Source of the DNA: Microcaldota archaeon
GTDB taxonomy: Archaea; Micrarchaeota; Micrarchaeia; Anstonellales; Bilamarchaeaceae
Length of the DNA stretch: 64,000 nt
Reading direction: 5' to 3'
Assembly: GCA_022627495.1 (NCBI GenBank)
Contig: JAKEGJ010000003.1
Location: 1 to 64,000, forward strand
Below the pieces are notes generated by a model. The model had not been told where the DNA came from, searched no databases, and worked only from the letters and a program-made list of their open reading frames with translations. Below, one piece after another: positions 18,270-27,536 of the stretch; position 1 is the first letter of the stretch; every line of letters begins with the position of its first letter. The translations under genes and the position numbers were made by a program.

Positions 18270-19291
18270 AATACCTGAAAGTCCCCCGCAAGCAGGGCGA
18301 AAAAATACGCCGCGAGCTAATCCATGCCGGGCTTTTCGACGCCAATTATCCCATCCTGAGCGAAGGAGGATTCGTGCTGTTTCCGGTTTCGGGTTCATTC
18401 GGCGGTTTTGAAACCGTAGGGCGTGAAGCCGAAAAACGCCCCATCCACCACGAAAAACTCGAGGATGCGCTTTCCGGAATCCTCTCCCCCGCCGAACTCG
18501 AATCCCTAATCGGCTCATTCGACTTAATCGGCGACATCGCCATAATCGAAATTCCGGATGCGCTCGAGCCCCGCGAAAAGGAAATCGGCGGGGCGCTTCT
18601 TTCTGTCCACAAGAACCTCAGGACCGTCCTTCGGAAACTATCGCCCATGGAAGGCGAATTCCGCGTCAGGCGGGTCAAATGTATCGCCGGCGAAGACCGC
18701 ACCACCGCCCTCTACAAGGAAAGCGGCGTCGTGATGGAGCTTGATGTGGCCAAAGTGTACTTCTCCGTCCGCCTTTCGCACGAGCGCACCCGGATAGCCT
18801 CGCTTGTGAGGCCGGGAGAGCGGATACTCGCGCTGTTCGCCGGAGTCGGGCCGTTCCCCCTCGTGATAGCGAAAACGCACAAGGATGCGGAAATCGTGGC
18901 AATAGAGCTTAATCCCGATGCGGTCGCTGCAATGGAGAAGAACATCGTCCGGAACAAGGCGAAGAACGTCAAAGCGGTGCTGGGGGACGCAAGGCGGGAA
19001 GTCCTGGCGCACTATCCCGGTTGGGCAGACCGCGTGCTCATGCCCCTGCCGAAAGGCGCGCACGACTTCCTCGATGCGGCATTTGCAGGCGCAAAGGACG
19101 GCGGCATCGTCCATTTCTACACGTTCGCCGGAATGAAATCCCCATTCGAAGAGGCGATTGCCAAGGCAGAATACGCAGCCAAAGCCAGCGGGGTGAAGGT
19201 CGAAGCCGCCTCGCAAAGGATAGTCCGCCCATACTCGCCGCAGACCGTGCAGGTCGTCCTTGACCTTATCGTACGGAAAAATGTTACATAG
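18266..19291 (+). CDS. trm5: tRNA (guanine37-N1)-methyltransferase Trm5
   Basis: The 341-aa protein has an N-terminal domain, GDIAIIEIP, and RLSHERTRIASLVRPGERILALFAGVGPFPL, which holds the SAM-binding glycine motif. VLMPLPKGAHDFL is the Trm5 catalytic-loop equivalent of N-(L/P)-P. It makes m1G37, which prevents +1 frameshifting in tRNA-Leu, -Pro and others, so coupling to leuS is sensible. It overlaps leuS by 4 bp and is followed by a TATA box of the next unit. Confidence 0.93.
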   Translation: MKYLKVPRKQGEKIRRELIHAGLFDANYPILSEGGFVLFPVSGSFGGFETVGREAEKRPIHHEKLEDALSGILSPAELESLIGSFDLIGDIAIIEIPDALEPREKEIGGALLSVHKNLRTVLRKLSPMEGEFRVRRVKCIAGEDRTTALYKESGVVMELDVAKVYFSVRLSHERTRIASLVRPGERILALFAGVGPFPLVIAKTHKDAEIVAIELNPDAVAAMEKNIVRNKAKNVKAVLGDARREVLAHYPGWADRVLMPLPKGAHDFLDAAFAGAKDGGIVHFYTFAGMKSPFEEAIAKAEYAAKASGVKVEAASQRIVRPYSPQTVQVVLDLIVRKNVT

Positions 19292-19292
19292 G

Positions 19293-19301
19293 CTTATATA
19301 T
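19293..19301 (+). promoter_or_regulatory. TATA box of the trpB2 leader transcript
   Basis: CTTATATAT lies about 30 bases before 19325. Transcription would therefore begin almost exactly at the first hairpin of the leader. Confidence 0.6.
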
Positions 19302-19324
19302 CCCGGAACCGCGTTCTCACAAAA

Positions 19325-19363
19325 GCGGCGTGAAGCCGCAGACAACCGAAAACTGCGGAGGTG
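19325..19363 (+). promoter_or_regulatory. Mutually exclusive hairpins over a ribosome-binding site (candidate leader control)
   Basis: Hairpin A pairs GCGGC (19325-19329) with GCCGC (19335-19339) around GTGAA. Hairpin B pairs CCGCAG (19336-19341) with CTGCGG (19353-19358). They share 19336-19339 and cannot coexist. Hairpin B covers the first bases of GGAGGTG (19357-19363), the ribosome-binding site of the 21-codon leader ORF. The arrangement resembles a switch controlling translation. The ligand or trigger is unknown. Confidence 0.45.
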
Positions 19364-19369
19364 AAGTAG

Positions 19370-19435
19370 ATGGATGCAAGAACAAGGAACCTGAAATCAT
19401 CGAACGCCTACCCCGTGGTTTGCCTTTGGCGTTAA
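19370..19435 (+). CDS. Candidate 21-residue leader peptide with a terminal Trp codon
   Basis: ATG 19370 has a near-ideal GGAGGTGA site 6-7 bases upstream and an in-frame stop just before it. The peptide ends VVCLWR before TAA, with its single tryptophan as the penultimate residue. It precedes trpB2 by 126 bases in the same transcript. By analogy with biosynthetic leader peptides it could couple Trp-tRNA supply to downstream expression; this is inference and would be unusual in archaea. Confidence 0.45.
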   Translation: MDARTRNLKSSNAYPVVCLWR

Positions 19436-19561
19436 GCCTTCTTCTCTGATTATCAGCCCGGAACATCTCCAGTCGCCTGCCCTTGGGGCCGGCACTGCCG
19501 CTAAACCCTTTCCTTCCCTGCCATCAGCTTCAAGAACATCAGTATCACGGAGGTTTTCGAC

Positions 19562-20860
19562 ATGATAAAAATAACGCTGGATGAGAACGAAGTCCCGAAG
19601 AATTTCTACAACGTCCTGCCGGACTTGCCCGAGCCCCTCGCCCCGCCCCTGAATCCGAAGACGCGGGAGCCGGTTTCGCCTTCGGATCTGGAGGCGATTT
19701 TCCCCAAGGAGCTCATACGTCAGGAGATGTCCGCCGAACGGAGCATCCCAATCCCGAACGAGGTCCGGGACGCTTTAATCCGGTTCGGAAGGCCAACGCC
19801 GCTAATCCGGGCCGAGCGCCTTGAGAAAGCCCTCCGCACGCCTGCGAAGATTTATTTCAAGCATGAGGGGCTGAACCCCTGCGGTTCGCACAAGCCGAAT
19901 ACCGCCATCGCCCAGGCGTATTACAACGCGAAGGAAGGCATCGGGCATCTTGCGACTGAAACCGGGGCGGGCCAGTGGGGGACAGCGCTCGCCTATGCGA
20001 GCATGCTTTTCGGCCTGAAATGCACTGTCTTCATGGTGAGGAACAGCTTCGAGCAGAAGCCCGGGAGGAAGACGATGATTGAATCCTATGGCGCGACAAT
20101 CCACGCGTCCCCAAGCCCGGTAACGGCGTTTGGCCGCAAAGTGCGCGCGGAGATGCCCGATACCCCCGGAAGCCTCGGAATCGCGATCAGCGAAGCCATC
20201 GAAGTGGCGGCATCAGACGCGAAGACCAACTATTCGCTCGGAAGCGTCCTCAACCACGTCCTCCTGCACCAGACGGTGATAGGGCAGGAGCTCCGGCTTC
20301 AGCTGGCTAAGGCGGAAATCGAGCCCGACTTCCTGATTGGCTGCATCGGCGGCGGAAGCAACTTCGGAGGCATGGTCTTCCCGTTCGTCCGCGATAAGAT
20401 GGCGGGGCGAACCAAGGCCCGCCTGATAGGCGTGGAGCCGGAATCCTGCCCCAGCGTCACGAAAGGCGAATACCGCTACGATTCGGGCGATACGGCGGGG
20501 ATGACGCCTCTTTTGAAGATGCACACGCTGGGAAGCGGCCACATCCCCCCGGCAATCCATGCGGGCGGGCTCAGGTACCACGGCATGGCGCCGACGGTCT
20601 CGCTCCTGATGGACAAGGGAATCGCGGAGGCGGAAGCCTGCGGCCAGGGCGACGTTCTCGCCGCTGCGCGCCTCTTCGCCAGCACCGAGGGGATAATAGC
20701 CGCTCCAGAGTCATCCCACGCGATAGCATCGGCCATGCGGCATGCGATGGAATGCAGGAAGAGCGGAGAGGAGAAGACAATCGTCTTCAACCTGAGCGGC
20801 CATGGGCTCCTCGACCTGAGCTTCTATGAGATGGCTGGCGGCGTAGGCGGGGTTCAATAG
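19562..20860 (+). CDS. Tryptophan synthase beta chain-like protein (TrpB2 type)
   Basis: The 432-aa PLP enzyme has the lysine in CGSHKPNTA (Lys111), the catalytic Glu in [10 protein letters not shown] (Glu133) and the phosphate-binding [11 protein letters not shown]. The extra N-terminal segment and overall length mark the TrpB2 subgroup, which condenses indole or related substrates with serine and often lacks TrpA interaction. No other trp gene lies in the window, so indole salvage is plausible. The ribosome-binding site is GGAGG before ATG 19562. The stop overlaps the convergent protease gene by 7 bp. Confidence 0.92.
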   Translation: MIKITLDENEVPKNFYNVLPDLPEPLAPPLNPKTREPVSPSDLEAIFPKELIRQEMSAERSIPIPNEVRDALIRFGRPTPLIRAERLEKALRTPAKIYFKHEGLNPCGSHKPNTAIAQAYYNAKEGIGHLATETGAGQWGTALAYASMLFGLKCTVFMVRNSFEQKPGRKTMIESYGATIHASPSPVTAFGRKVRAEMPDTPGSLGIAISEAIEVAASDAKTNYSLGSVLNHVLLHQTVIGQELRLQLAKAEIEPDFLIGCIGGGSNFGGMVFPFVRDKMAGRTKARLIGVEPESCPSVTKGEYRYDSGDTAGMTPLLKMHTLGSGHIPPAIHAGGLRYHGMAPTVSLLMDKGIAEAEACGQGDVLAAARLFASTEGIIAAPESSHAIASAMRHAMECRKSGEEKTIVFNLSGHGLLDLSFYEMAGGVGGVQ

Positions 20861-21702
20861 AGGCCGAGCAGGAATCCCGCAAGCAGGAAGACGACCATGC
20901 CGAGCACGATCGGAGGCAGCGCCGGCAAGACCATCTTCTTCTTCCAGACCAGGTGCAGGAACAGGCCGAGCGATACTACGGCGCCGATGAATACGAGGGC
21001 GCTGGCCACGGGGCTTATCGTCATGGCGGACACCTCGAGCATGATGGGCGCTATCATGTCCCCCGTGCCCAAATCTATCCTCTGCTCCCTTTCCCCGAGC
21101 CTTGACGGGGGTGCCCGCGCCGTGACTGTGAATGCCAGGTCCCGCTTCACGATGAAGTTCGCCATCTCGACCATGTGCCTGGTCGCGAACACCGAAAGGA
21201 AATCGTAGACCGAAAGCAGTATGAGGAACAGTATCAGCGGCACAAGCCCCAGGGAGATGCCGAAGATGACGCCCACCCCGGCTGTGGCCAGTATCGCCGC
21301 CGCGTTCTTAAGCTGCGGGCGCACCAGCTTGGCGAAGGCGAATAGGAGCGCAACCAGGATTCCGGCAATCGTGCTCGCTTCGTAGCCCAGGAAATGCCTG
21401 AGGAACGCGTAGAACACGATGGAGCTTGAGGTGGAAATCAACACGAATTCCATCGCGATGAAGACGATTGGCATGAATTTCAGGTTGCGTATCAGGAGCA
21501 TCATCACCGCTGCGCCTAAGAGGATGTACCCGATGAAGACCAGTGCATTGAGCGGCTCGTCCGCATTAGTCGTCACTGCCAGGCTGCTGACATAGGGGTT
21601 CATGGCGAAGTCGCGGAGGATTACGGTCCCGGTGAACATCCCGAGGATTTGCGCGATGGCGAAGAAGCTGAGCATGGAGATTAGCAGCCTGGAGGAACCC
21701 AT
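20854..21702 (-). CDS. Presenilin-type intramembrane aspartyl protease
   Basis: About nine membrane helices in 282 aa. The catalytic motifs are [10 protein letters not shown] (YD) and [10 protein letters not shown] (GxGD), and the C-terminal LPALPPIV supplies the PAL motif: the set that defines archaeal presenilin/SPP homologues (A22 family). A charged cytosolic loop ([13 protein letters not shown]) separates the two Asp helices. It would cleave membrane-spanning peptides. The start is ATG 21702; GTG 21708 is possible. The window also encodes SppA and a rhomboid, so intramembrane proteolysis is well represented. Confidence 0.92.
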   Translation of the reverse strand: MGSSRLLISMLSFFAIAQILGMFTGTVILRDFAMNPYVSSLAVTTNADEPLNALVFIGYILLGAAVMMLLIRNLKFMPIVFIAMEFVLISTSSSIVFYAFLRHFLGYEASTIAGILVALLFAFAKLVRPQLKNAAAILATAGVGVIFGISLGLVPLILFLILLSVYDFLSVFATRHMVEMANFIVKRDLAFTVTARAPPSRLGEREQRIDLGTGDMIAPIMLEVSAMTISPVASALVFIGAVVSLGLFLHLVWKKKMVLPALPPIVLGMVVFLLAGFLLGLY

Positions 21703-21751
21703 GCCCACATATCAGGAAGCATCATTTATAATCGATAGCCCAATGGAATTG

Positions 21752-23791
21752 TCACTTCTCGCCGACAATCCTTATCTGGCCGTATCCCTTCTCGTATATG
21801 GTGCCGACGCGCAGCAGCTCGGCCAGTATGCGCCTCGCCTCATTCTCCTCTATCTCGTAGGATTTGGCGTCCGCCACCACCTCGTCTATGCTTGCGGTGT
21901 CGTTCTTGCGCAGGTGCTCGCGTATGATGTCCAGTATCGTGTCCTTCTTCTGCAACTTGTCCCGCTCCGACTTGGGCTTGCCCATGACCACGTCGATATC
22001 CAGCTTTCCGGTGACCTTGTCGGTCATTATCTGCTGCATTACGTAGTTGAAGAGGGCGATTGCCACCTCGGCATCCTCCTCCTCCACCTCTTCGCAGAGC
22101 CTGATTTTCGCATTCGCCTCGGCCAGGCGGACCAGGCCTTCAAGGTATCTCGGGGTGATGGCGACCGAGCCCGCATCCTTGCTTTTCCGCCTCAGTTCGA
22201 CATAGAATTCCTTGATTTTCTGCGACGCGGGCTGCATAAGCTTCGGGAAAACCTTCCTCCGGGCATACGCGATGTACTTGCGCAGGAGGTCCTTGTCGAG
22301 GAGCACCTCGTCCGGGGAGGTGTCCTTCCCCATATGGGTCGAAAGTATGTGCTCGGCCAGCTTCCCGTCCTTCTCTTCGTCGAGGACGTCCACTATCGGG
22401 AAAATCAAATCGAAGCGGGAAAGCAGGGTGGGCGGCACCTCGAACTGGTCGGCAAGGTTCTTGGTCTGGTCGAACCTGCCGTATTTGGGATTCGCCGCGG
22501 CCAGGATGGCGGTCTTGGTCCTGAACTTCGCCACAATCCCGGCTTTCGCCACGCTGATTGTCTGCGTCTCCATTGCTTCATGAAGGGCGGCCCGGTCCTC
22601 CTCCTCGATTTTGTCGAACTCGTCCACCTGGGCCGTGCCTCCGCTTGCCAGCACAAGGGCGCCGGCCTTGAGCGTCCAGCCCCCCTCGCCCAATTCGTCT
22701 TTCTCCGCGGCAACGGTCAGGCCTGCGCCCGAAACCGTCTTTCCGCTGACGTAGATGCTCTTCGGGGCTATTTCAGAGACGCTTTGCAGGAACCGGCTTT
22801 TAGCAATGCCCGGGTCTCCGATTAGCAGGATGTGGATGTCGTCGCGGATGGGCGCGCCTCCCTTCATGATTTTTCCGCGCGTCCCTCCGAAGAGCTGGAG
22901 CGCGAGCGCCTTCTTCACCTCGTTATGGCCGTAAATCGACGGGGCGATGGATTTGGTGATTATCTCGTATACGTTCGGGTTCTTCGAAAGCTCCCTGAGC
23001 CTGCGCTCGTCCTCCTTGCTAATCTCTATTTCCTCGAAATCGCGTTTCAGGCTGCGCGCGCTGTTCACTTCCACGTACCGGCTGTATATCATATCCTGCT
23101 TCTGCCTCATCTTCATGGGCGGCTTCAGCCTCATGACGCCAATCACTTCGATGTTGTCGCCGGGGGCGACCTTGTTGACCTGGTCGTCCTCGAGCAGAAG
23201 CTCGATATGGGCCGCGGGCGCTCCGCCGCGTATCCTCTCCAGGAGCTCCTGGACCTCGGCCCTCTGGATGTCCGTGTACGTGCACTCCTCGTCGACCTGG
23301 CGGAGCGCGAACTTCTTGCAGCTTTCGCACCTTTTGGGGGGCTGGAAGTTCTTCCCAACGAAGAACTTGAACTTCTCGTCGCAGAGGGTGCACTTGTACA
23401 TGGCGACTTTTACGCGGTGCATCACCTCGGCCCTTTTCGTAACCACGCACTTGAAGGCCACGAACTCGCTGATGTTCTTGGAGCTTATGTGCTCGATTAA
23501 CGTTTCCTCGCACGGCACGCCCTGGAAGCGCACATGCGGCGCGAACGTGTCTCCTGCCGAAACAGAAAGGTTAAGCTGGGAAATCGCGTCTTCCGCGGCC
23601 TCGATTATGAGGTCGGGCTGGTGGATCAGGGCATCGGCGATGTCCGGGTCGAACTTCTCCAAGTCGGTGTAATCGATGAAAAGGCTCTTCTGCGTGGGGT
23701 AGACCAGGAGGAGCTCGTCGATTTTGGGCCTGTAGATGGTCGTGAAGAACTCGTTGAATATCGATACCTGCGATGAAAGGTCGACCTCCAT
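21752..23791 (-). CDS. mcm: Replicative MCM helicase
   Basis: The 679-aa protein has an N-terminal domain with a zinc ribbon (CTLC...CESC) and a beta-hairpin domain, then the AAA+ core: GDPGIAKS (Walker A), VDEFDKI (Walker B), AAANPKYGRF (sensor 1) and LLSRFDL (arginine finger). A C-terminal winged helix follows (EHLRKNDTASIDEVVADAKSY). It unwinds DNA ahead of the fork as a hexamer. ATG 23791 is preceded by GTGGTT; GTG or upstream codons are not needed. Confidence 0.96.
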   Translation of the reverse strand: MEVDLSSQVSIFNEFFTTIYRPKIDELLLVYPTQKSLFIDYTDLEKFDPDIADALIHQPDLIIEAAEDAISQLNLSVSAGDTFAPHVRFQGVPCEETLIEHISSKNISEFVAFKCVVTKRAEVMHRVKVAMYKCTLCDEKFKFFVGKNFQPPKRCESCKKFALRQVDEECTYTDIQRAEVQELLERIRGGAPAAHIELLLEDDQVNKVAPGDNIEVIGVMRLKPPMKMRQKQDMIYSRYVEVNSARSLKRDFEEIEISKEDERRLRELSKNPNVYEIITKSIAPSIYGHNEVKKALALQLFGGTRGKIMKGGAPIRDDIHILLIGDPGIAKSRFLQSVSEIAPKSIYVSGKTVSGAGLTVAAEKDELGEGGWTLKAGALVLASGGTAQVDEFDKIEEEDRAALHEAMETQTISVAKAGIVAKFRTKTAILAAANPKYGRFDQTKNLADQFEVPPTLLSRFDLIFPIVDVLDEEKDGKLAEHILSTHMGKDTSPDEVLLDKDLLRKYIAYARRKVFPKLMQPASQKIKEFYVELRRKSKDAGSVAITPRYLEGLVRLAEANAKIRLCEEVEEEDAEVAIALFNYVMQQIMTDKVTGKLDIDVVMGKPKSERDKLQKKDTILDIIREHLRKNDTASIDEVVADAKSYEIEENEARRILAELLRVGTIYEKGYGQIRIVGEK

Positions 23792-23880
23792 AAAAACCAC
23801 GGAAAAATAGTGGAAGTCCAGTATTGCAGGCCGATGTTAATAAACCTAATCCCGCCCCGCTTCCGCGCATCCGCTCAGGG

Positions 23881-23888
23881 TTATAAAA
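23881..23888 (+). promoter_or_regulatory. TATA box of apgM
   Basis: TTATAAAA lies 21-28 bases before ATG 23909. This supports that ATG over an upstream ATG at 23810 in the same frame. Confidence 0.6.
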
Positions 23889-23908
23889 CCTATTTGAGAG
23901 GGCAGGGT

Positions 23909-25096
23909 ATGGACAAAGCCATCCTTCTGATTATCGACGGATTGGGGGACCTCCCCACGCCCAGGACGCCCCTGCAGGCGGCCAGGAAGCCGAACATGGA
24001 CCGCCTTGCTAAAAAGGGCATCAGCGGCATGATGAGCCCGATTCGGCGCTACATAATCCCCGGAAGCGACGTCTCGCACCTTAATATCCTCGGCTACGAC
24101 CCATCCATATTCTACCATGGCCGCGGCCCCCTGGAAGCCCTGGGCCTCGGCATACAACTCCAGGGCGGCGATGTTGCCTTCAGGGCCAATTTCGCTACTG
24201 TTCGGGATGGCAAAATCACGGACCGGCGGGCGGGCCGCATCGACACGGCCAGCGCTTCGGCCCTATCGAAAAACCTTTCGATGAAGTTCAACGATGCCGA
24301 GGTAATCTTCAAGAATTCCGCCGAGCACCGGGGCGCGCTGGTCCTGCGGGGCAGGAATCTGAGCTGCAATGTCAGTTCGACGGATGCGCACGAAGGCGAG
24401 CCTATTCCGGCGTGCCACGCCCTTGACGACACGCCCGAGGCGAAAAGGACCGCCGACCTGGTAAACCGCTTTTCCACAGCAGCCTCGGCTGTCCTCGATT
24501 CCGCACCTGAAAACGCGCTCCGAAAAGCGCCTGCTAACGCCATCCTGCTGCGCGGGGCCGGCACTTTCGTCAAGGCCCCCTCGTTCCATGAGCGCTTCGG
24601 GCTGAATGCCGCCTGCGTTGCCGGAGGAGCGCTCTACCGGGGCGTCGCAAGCTTCATGGGCATGGACCTGATTATGGCTCCCGGGGCTTCGGGCGACAAG
24701 AACACCGATTTGGATGCCAAGGCAAAGGCTGCAGTGAAGGCGCTCCAGGAGTATGACTTCGTATTCATGCACATCAAGATGTGCGACAGCTTCGGCCATG
24801 ACGGCGATTTTGCAGGTAAGACCCGGGCCATCGAAAAGATAGACCGGATAATCCCGACCCTGGCAAAAAGCGGCGCATGCCTGATAATCACCGGCGACCA
24901 TTCCACGCCCTGCAGCCTGAAGGCGCATTCGGGCCATGAGGTGCCGATTCTTGTGTATGGCGGCGAGCGGAACGACGATGTCAGGCGCTTCGACGAAATC
25001 AGCTGTGCAAAAGGCGGCCTCGGGCACATCCGCGGAAAAGACGTCCTGCCCCTCATCCTCAACGTCACCGGGCACGCCCAGAAGTACGGTAGTTGA
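23909..25096 (+). CDS. apgM: Cofactor-independent phosphoglycerate mutase, archaeal type
   Basis: The 395-aa protein belongs to the alkaline phosphatase superfamily. ILLIIDGLGD supplies a metal-binding Asp, PGSDVSHLNILGYDP contains the phosphorylated Ser, and ITGDHSTPCSLKAHSGHEVP supplies the C-terminal metal ligands. It interconverts 3- and 2-phosphoglycerate in glycolysis and gluconeogenesis, with metal ions instead of 2,3-BPG. ATG 23909 gives the family-typical start directly before the first strand. Confidence 0.93.
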   Translation: MDKAILLIIDGLGDLPTPRTPLQAARKPNMDRLAKKGISGMMSPIRRYIIPGSDVSHLNILGYDPSIFYHGRGPLEALGLGIQLQGGDVAFRANFATVRDGKITDRRAGRIDTASASALSKNLSMKFNDAEVIFKNSAEHRGALVLRGRNLSCNVSSTDAHEGEPIPACHALDDTPEAKRTADLVNRFSTAASAVLDSAPENALRKAPANAILLRGAGTFVKAPSFHERFGLNAACVAGGALYRGVASFMGMDLIMAPGASGDKNTDLDAKAKAAVKALQEYDFVFMHIKMCDSFGHDGDFAGKTRAIEKIDRIIPTLAKSGACLIITGDHSTPCSLKAHSGHEVPILVYGGERNDDVRRFDEISCAKGGLGHIRGKDVLPLILNVTGHAQKYGS

Positions 25097-25155
25097 CTTT
25101 ACTGAACATGATTTATCACATTATTTAAAAACACCCCGCTCCATATAATTCAACG

Positions 25156-25875
25156 ATGCTGCGCGGAGGGAAAGGGAGGGTCATCTGCTGGGACCTGGAC
25201 GAGACCACGGGTTCTTTTCGGGATTACGGCAGGATGCGCCTCACCCGCGGCATCAAGCCCCTGCTGGAGGGCCTGGGGGGGCTCGGGATACGCCACGTCA
25301 TAACAACCGCGGCTTCCCGGGAGCATGCCGAGACCGCGCTTGGAAACTTCGGCGTCATGGGATTATACGAGAGGATATTCGACGCCAGTGAAATCTGCGA
25401 CTCGGTTTACAACAAATACTACGCGCCTGTGGCGTCTTTTCTTGGCATGGGGCACCAGGACGCGGCAGACCGCATCCTGGTCGTGGGAAACCTGCCCCGG
25501 GACGCTCCGGCGGATTTGGACCTGACGTTCCTCTATCATCCGGAAGGGAGCGAATTCGATGCCGCGGTATACATGAAAATCATCGGGAGGCTGATGCACC
25601 TCTCTGATTCGTGGGCCGAAGCGCACGCGCTTATGGCCGGCCAGAACACCCACAGCATCGCCGTGTCCGGCTTCGACGGCGGCCAGCAGTTCGTCGAGGG
25701 TATCTGGGTGGGCGTGGGCCGCCACCTCCGCAATGTGCGTCCGGAAAAGCCCTCGGACCGCGTTATCTCGGTGTATTCTGTGCCGGATGGCTACCGCCCG
25801 GCGGAATCGGAAAAAACAAAAATAAATGATGGGGCGGAATCCGTCATTCCGCCTGGACCGTGCCGGTCACAGTAG
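25156..25875 (+). CDS. HAD-superfamily hydrolase-like protein
   Basis: Motif I is CWDLDETTGSF (DxD), motif II TTAASRE, and GNLPRDAPADLDLTFLYH resembles motif IV. The 239-aa protein has a C-terminal extension (YSVPDGYRPAESEK) with no known domain. The substrate cannot be inferred. A TATA box (TTATTTAAAA, 25121-25130) lies 26-35 bases upstream. The 3' end overlaps the convergent pilin gene by 32 bp. Confidence 0.75.
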   Translation: MLRGGKGRVICWDLDETTGSFRDYGRMRLTRGIKPLLEGLGGLGIRHVITTAASREHAETALGNFGVMGLYERIFDASEICDSVYNKYYAPVASFLGMGHQDAADRILVVGNLPRDAPADLDLTFLYHPEGSEFDAAVYMKIIGRLMHLSDSWAEAHALMAGQNTHSIAVSGFDGGQQFVEGIWVGVGRHLRNVRPEKPSDRVISVYSVPDGYRPAESEKTKINDGAESVIPPGPCRSQ

Positions 25876-26449
25876 CAACGGCGACCCTGTCCGGCGCATC
25901 GGGCTGGTCTTCGGAGAAGCGGTAAAGGACGCCGAGGCTTCCCCTGAAATTCGAGTTGGCCGCGAGCTTCACGTCCGTTGTGCCGTCCGCCTCCTTGCAG
26001 TCGACGCTGTTTGTTATGTCCGCAGTCGGCCCGCCTATCGTGACGCTCTCGCCTGCCGCCATCGGCCTCTCGGTGAACCCGGTCGTGTCGATGTCCGCTT
26101 TCCTGACATTGCCGGCCGGAGCCGTGGTGCAGAGCACGCCTTTAAGTATGATGGACTTGCCCTGCGTGTTGTCGAGCTGGAAGAGCAGCCTGACGTTGTT
26201 GTCCGTATCTGCCACCAGCGTGTGGGGCTTCACGTTGCATGTGAATCCCGGCTGCGTGAACTGGCAGGCCTCCGGAGCCTTCAGGGAAGGCAGGACGACC
26301 GCGACCAGTATGGCCAGCACTATCAGGATGACGAAAAGCGCGAGGCCGTACGTGATCAGGTATTCCATCACCGCCTGCCCCTTGAAAACCCTCTTCTGCT
26401 TCTCAAAGTGGGGTTTTCCCTCCCCATCTTGGATGTTTTTTGAATTCAT
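25844..26449 (-). CDS. Type IV pilin-like protein with class III signal peptide
   Basis: From ATG 26449 the product carries a 25-residue basic leader and then KGQAVMEYLITYGLALFVIL. Processing is expected between Gly and Gln, with Glu at +5 and a long assembly helix. The beta-rich head has cysteines in CQFTQPGFTC and VDC. It is the last gene of the pilus operon and follows the second platform protein within 15 bases, so it is the likely major subunit for this machine. Confidence 0.88.
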   Translation of the reverse strand: MNSKNIQDGEGKPHFEKQKRVFKGQAVMEYLITYGLALFVILIVLAILVAVVLPSLKAPEACQFTQPGFTCNVKPHTLVADTDNNVRLLFQLDNTQGKSIILKGVLCTTAPAGNVRKADIDTTGFTERPMAAGESVTIGGPTADITNSVDCKEADGTTDVKLAANSNFRGSLGVLYRFSEDQPDAPDRVAVATVTGTVQAE

Positions 26450-26462
26450 ACAAACCACTCAA

Positions 26463-27527
26463 TCATACGATTGTTGCGAATATTGATTCCACCATGGTGA
26501 TGACCAGCAGGTACACGAGGTAAGCCCCGCCCAGGACGAACGGGAAGTACTTCATCCCCTGGTTCTTCGAGCCGGTCCGTATCGCGCTCACGATGAACGA
26601 CGAGATGAGCGCGGTCACGAATATCGTCGGGATGCTGAACCAGAAGAAATCGCCGGAGCTTATCACCGCGCCGGAGAACTGGACCGTCGAGAACGCCGAG
26701 AACGCGCTTCCGCTTGTTCCTGAGAGGGAGCCCGCCTGCGGGGCAATCTTCTCGAAGACCGAAATCAGTTTCGACGCCACGGCGAATAGGAAGGGCGCAC
26801 CTACTATGGATGCGAAAAGGACGAATATCTCATAAAGGACGAGCGACGCTGCAATCTCCTTCTTCATTATTATCGTGTTACGCACGTCGTCCGTGGTCCG
26901 CTCGAGGACGTTGGTCAGCTCGCCGCCTGTGGCGGTCGCCTGCTTGAGGAGCAGGATGGTCCTCTTGAACACGCGGGAGTCGAACCTGCCCCCCAGTTTG
27001 TCCAGGGTGTTCTCCAGGCTCTCGCCCGAAAACGAGCCCTTGATGACGCCCTTCACCTCGGTGCTCAGCAGGCCGAATTCGGGCTTGGCCGAATACCACA
27101 TGGCCTGGTCGAGAGTCATCCCGGCTTTTATGTTGGATGCCACCAGGGTGAGGAAGTCCGGGAGCGCAGTCTCGAGCTTGTTGCGCCGGTCGTCGGCTTT
27201 CATGAGCAGGTAGCTCGAAATGAGCGTCATGGTGGCGAGATAGACCATGCCGAACGACGCGGCCAGGACCAAAAGCGCTATGAGCGGGAACGGGAGGACT
27301 ACGAAGCTGTTGATTGTGCTGCTTATCATGTCCCCGGTCGGCTGGTAAGCGAGGAGAAGCATCGCAAGGAATACGGTCACTACGATGACATTCAGGCTCA
27401 CGTATCCCGCGAACGAGTCGGCGGGCATGTTGACTCCCGCAGTGCTGAGGTCTTTTTCCAGGCCCTTGATGCGCTCCCTGCTGAAGAAGAGCCTTCCGGC
27501 GTTTTCGAATATGCTTTCGTTGGTCAT
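26463..27527 (-). CDS. Type II/IV secretion platform protein (T2SF domain, TadC/FlaJ-like)
   Basis: The 354-aa membrane protein has hydrophobic clusters at about 45-85, 90-125 and 225-345. The cytoplasmic T2SF motif is LPDFLTLVASNIKAGMTLDQAMWYSAKPEFG...LDKLGGRFDSRVFKR, spread over residues 135-215. Together with the preceding gene it would form the pilus platform in the membrane, turned by the ATPase encoded upstream. GGTGGTG before ATG 27527 supports this start over GTG 27536. Confidence 0.88.
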   Translation of the reverse strand: MTNESIFENAGRLFFSRERIKGLEKDLSTAGVNMPADSFAGYVSLNVIVVTVFLAMLLLAYQPTGDMISSTINSFVVLPFPLIALLVLAASFGMVYLATMTLISSYLLMKADDRRNKLETALPDFLTLVASNIKAGMTLDQAMWYSAKPEFGLLSTEVKGVIKGSFSGESLENTLDKLGGRFDSRVFKRTILLLKQATATGGELTNVLERTTDDVRNTIIMKKEIAASLVLYEIFVLFASIVGAPFLFAVASKLISVFEKIAPQAGSLSGTSGSAFSAFSTVQFSGAVISSGDFFWFSIPTIFVTALISSFIVSAIRTGSKNQGMKYFPFVLGGAYLVYLLVITMVESIFATIV

Positions 27528-27536
27528 GAGCACCAC

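Noticed and set aside
21602-22825. 407-codon frame antisense to mcm
   Set aside because: The opposite strand encodes a complete MCM with all motifs. The antisense frame has no recognisable domain and crosses the presenilin-mcm gap.
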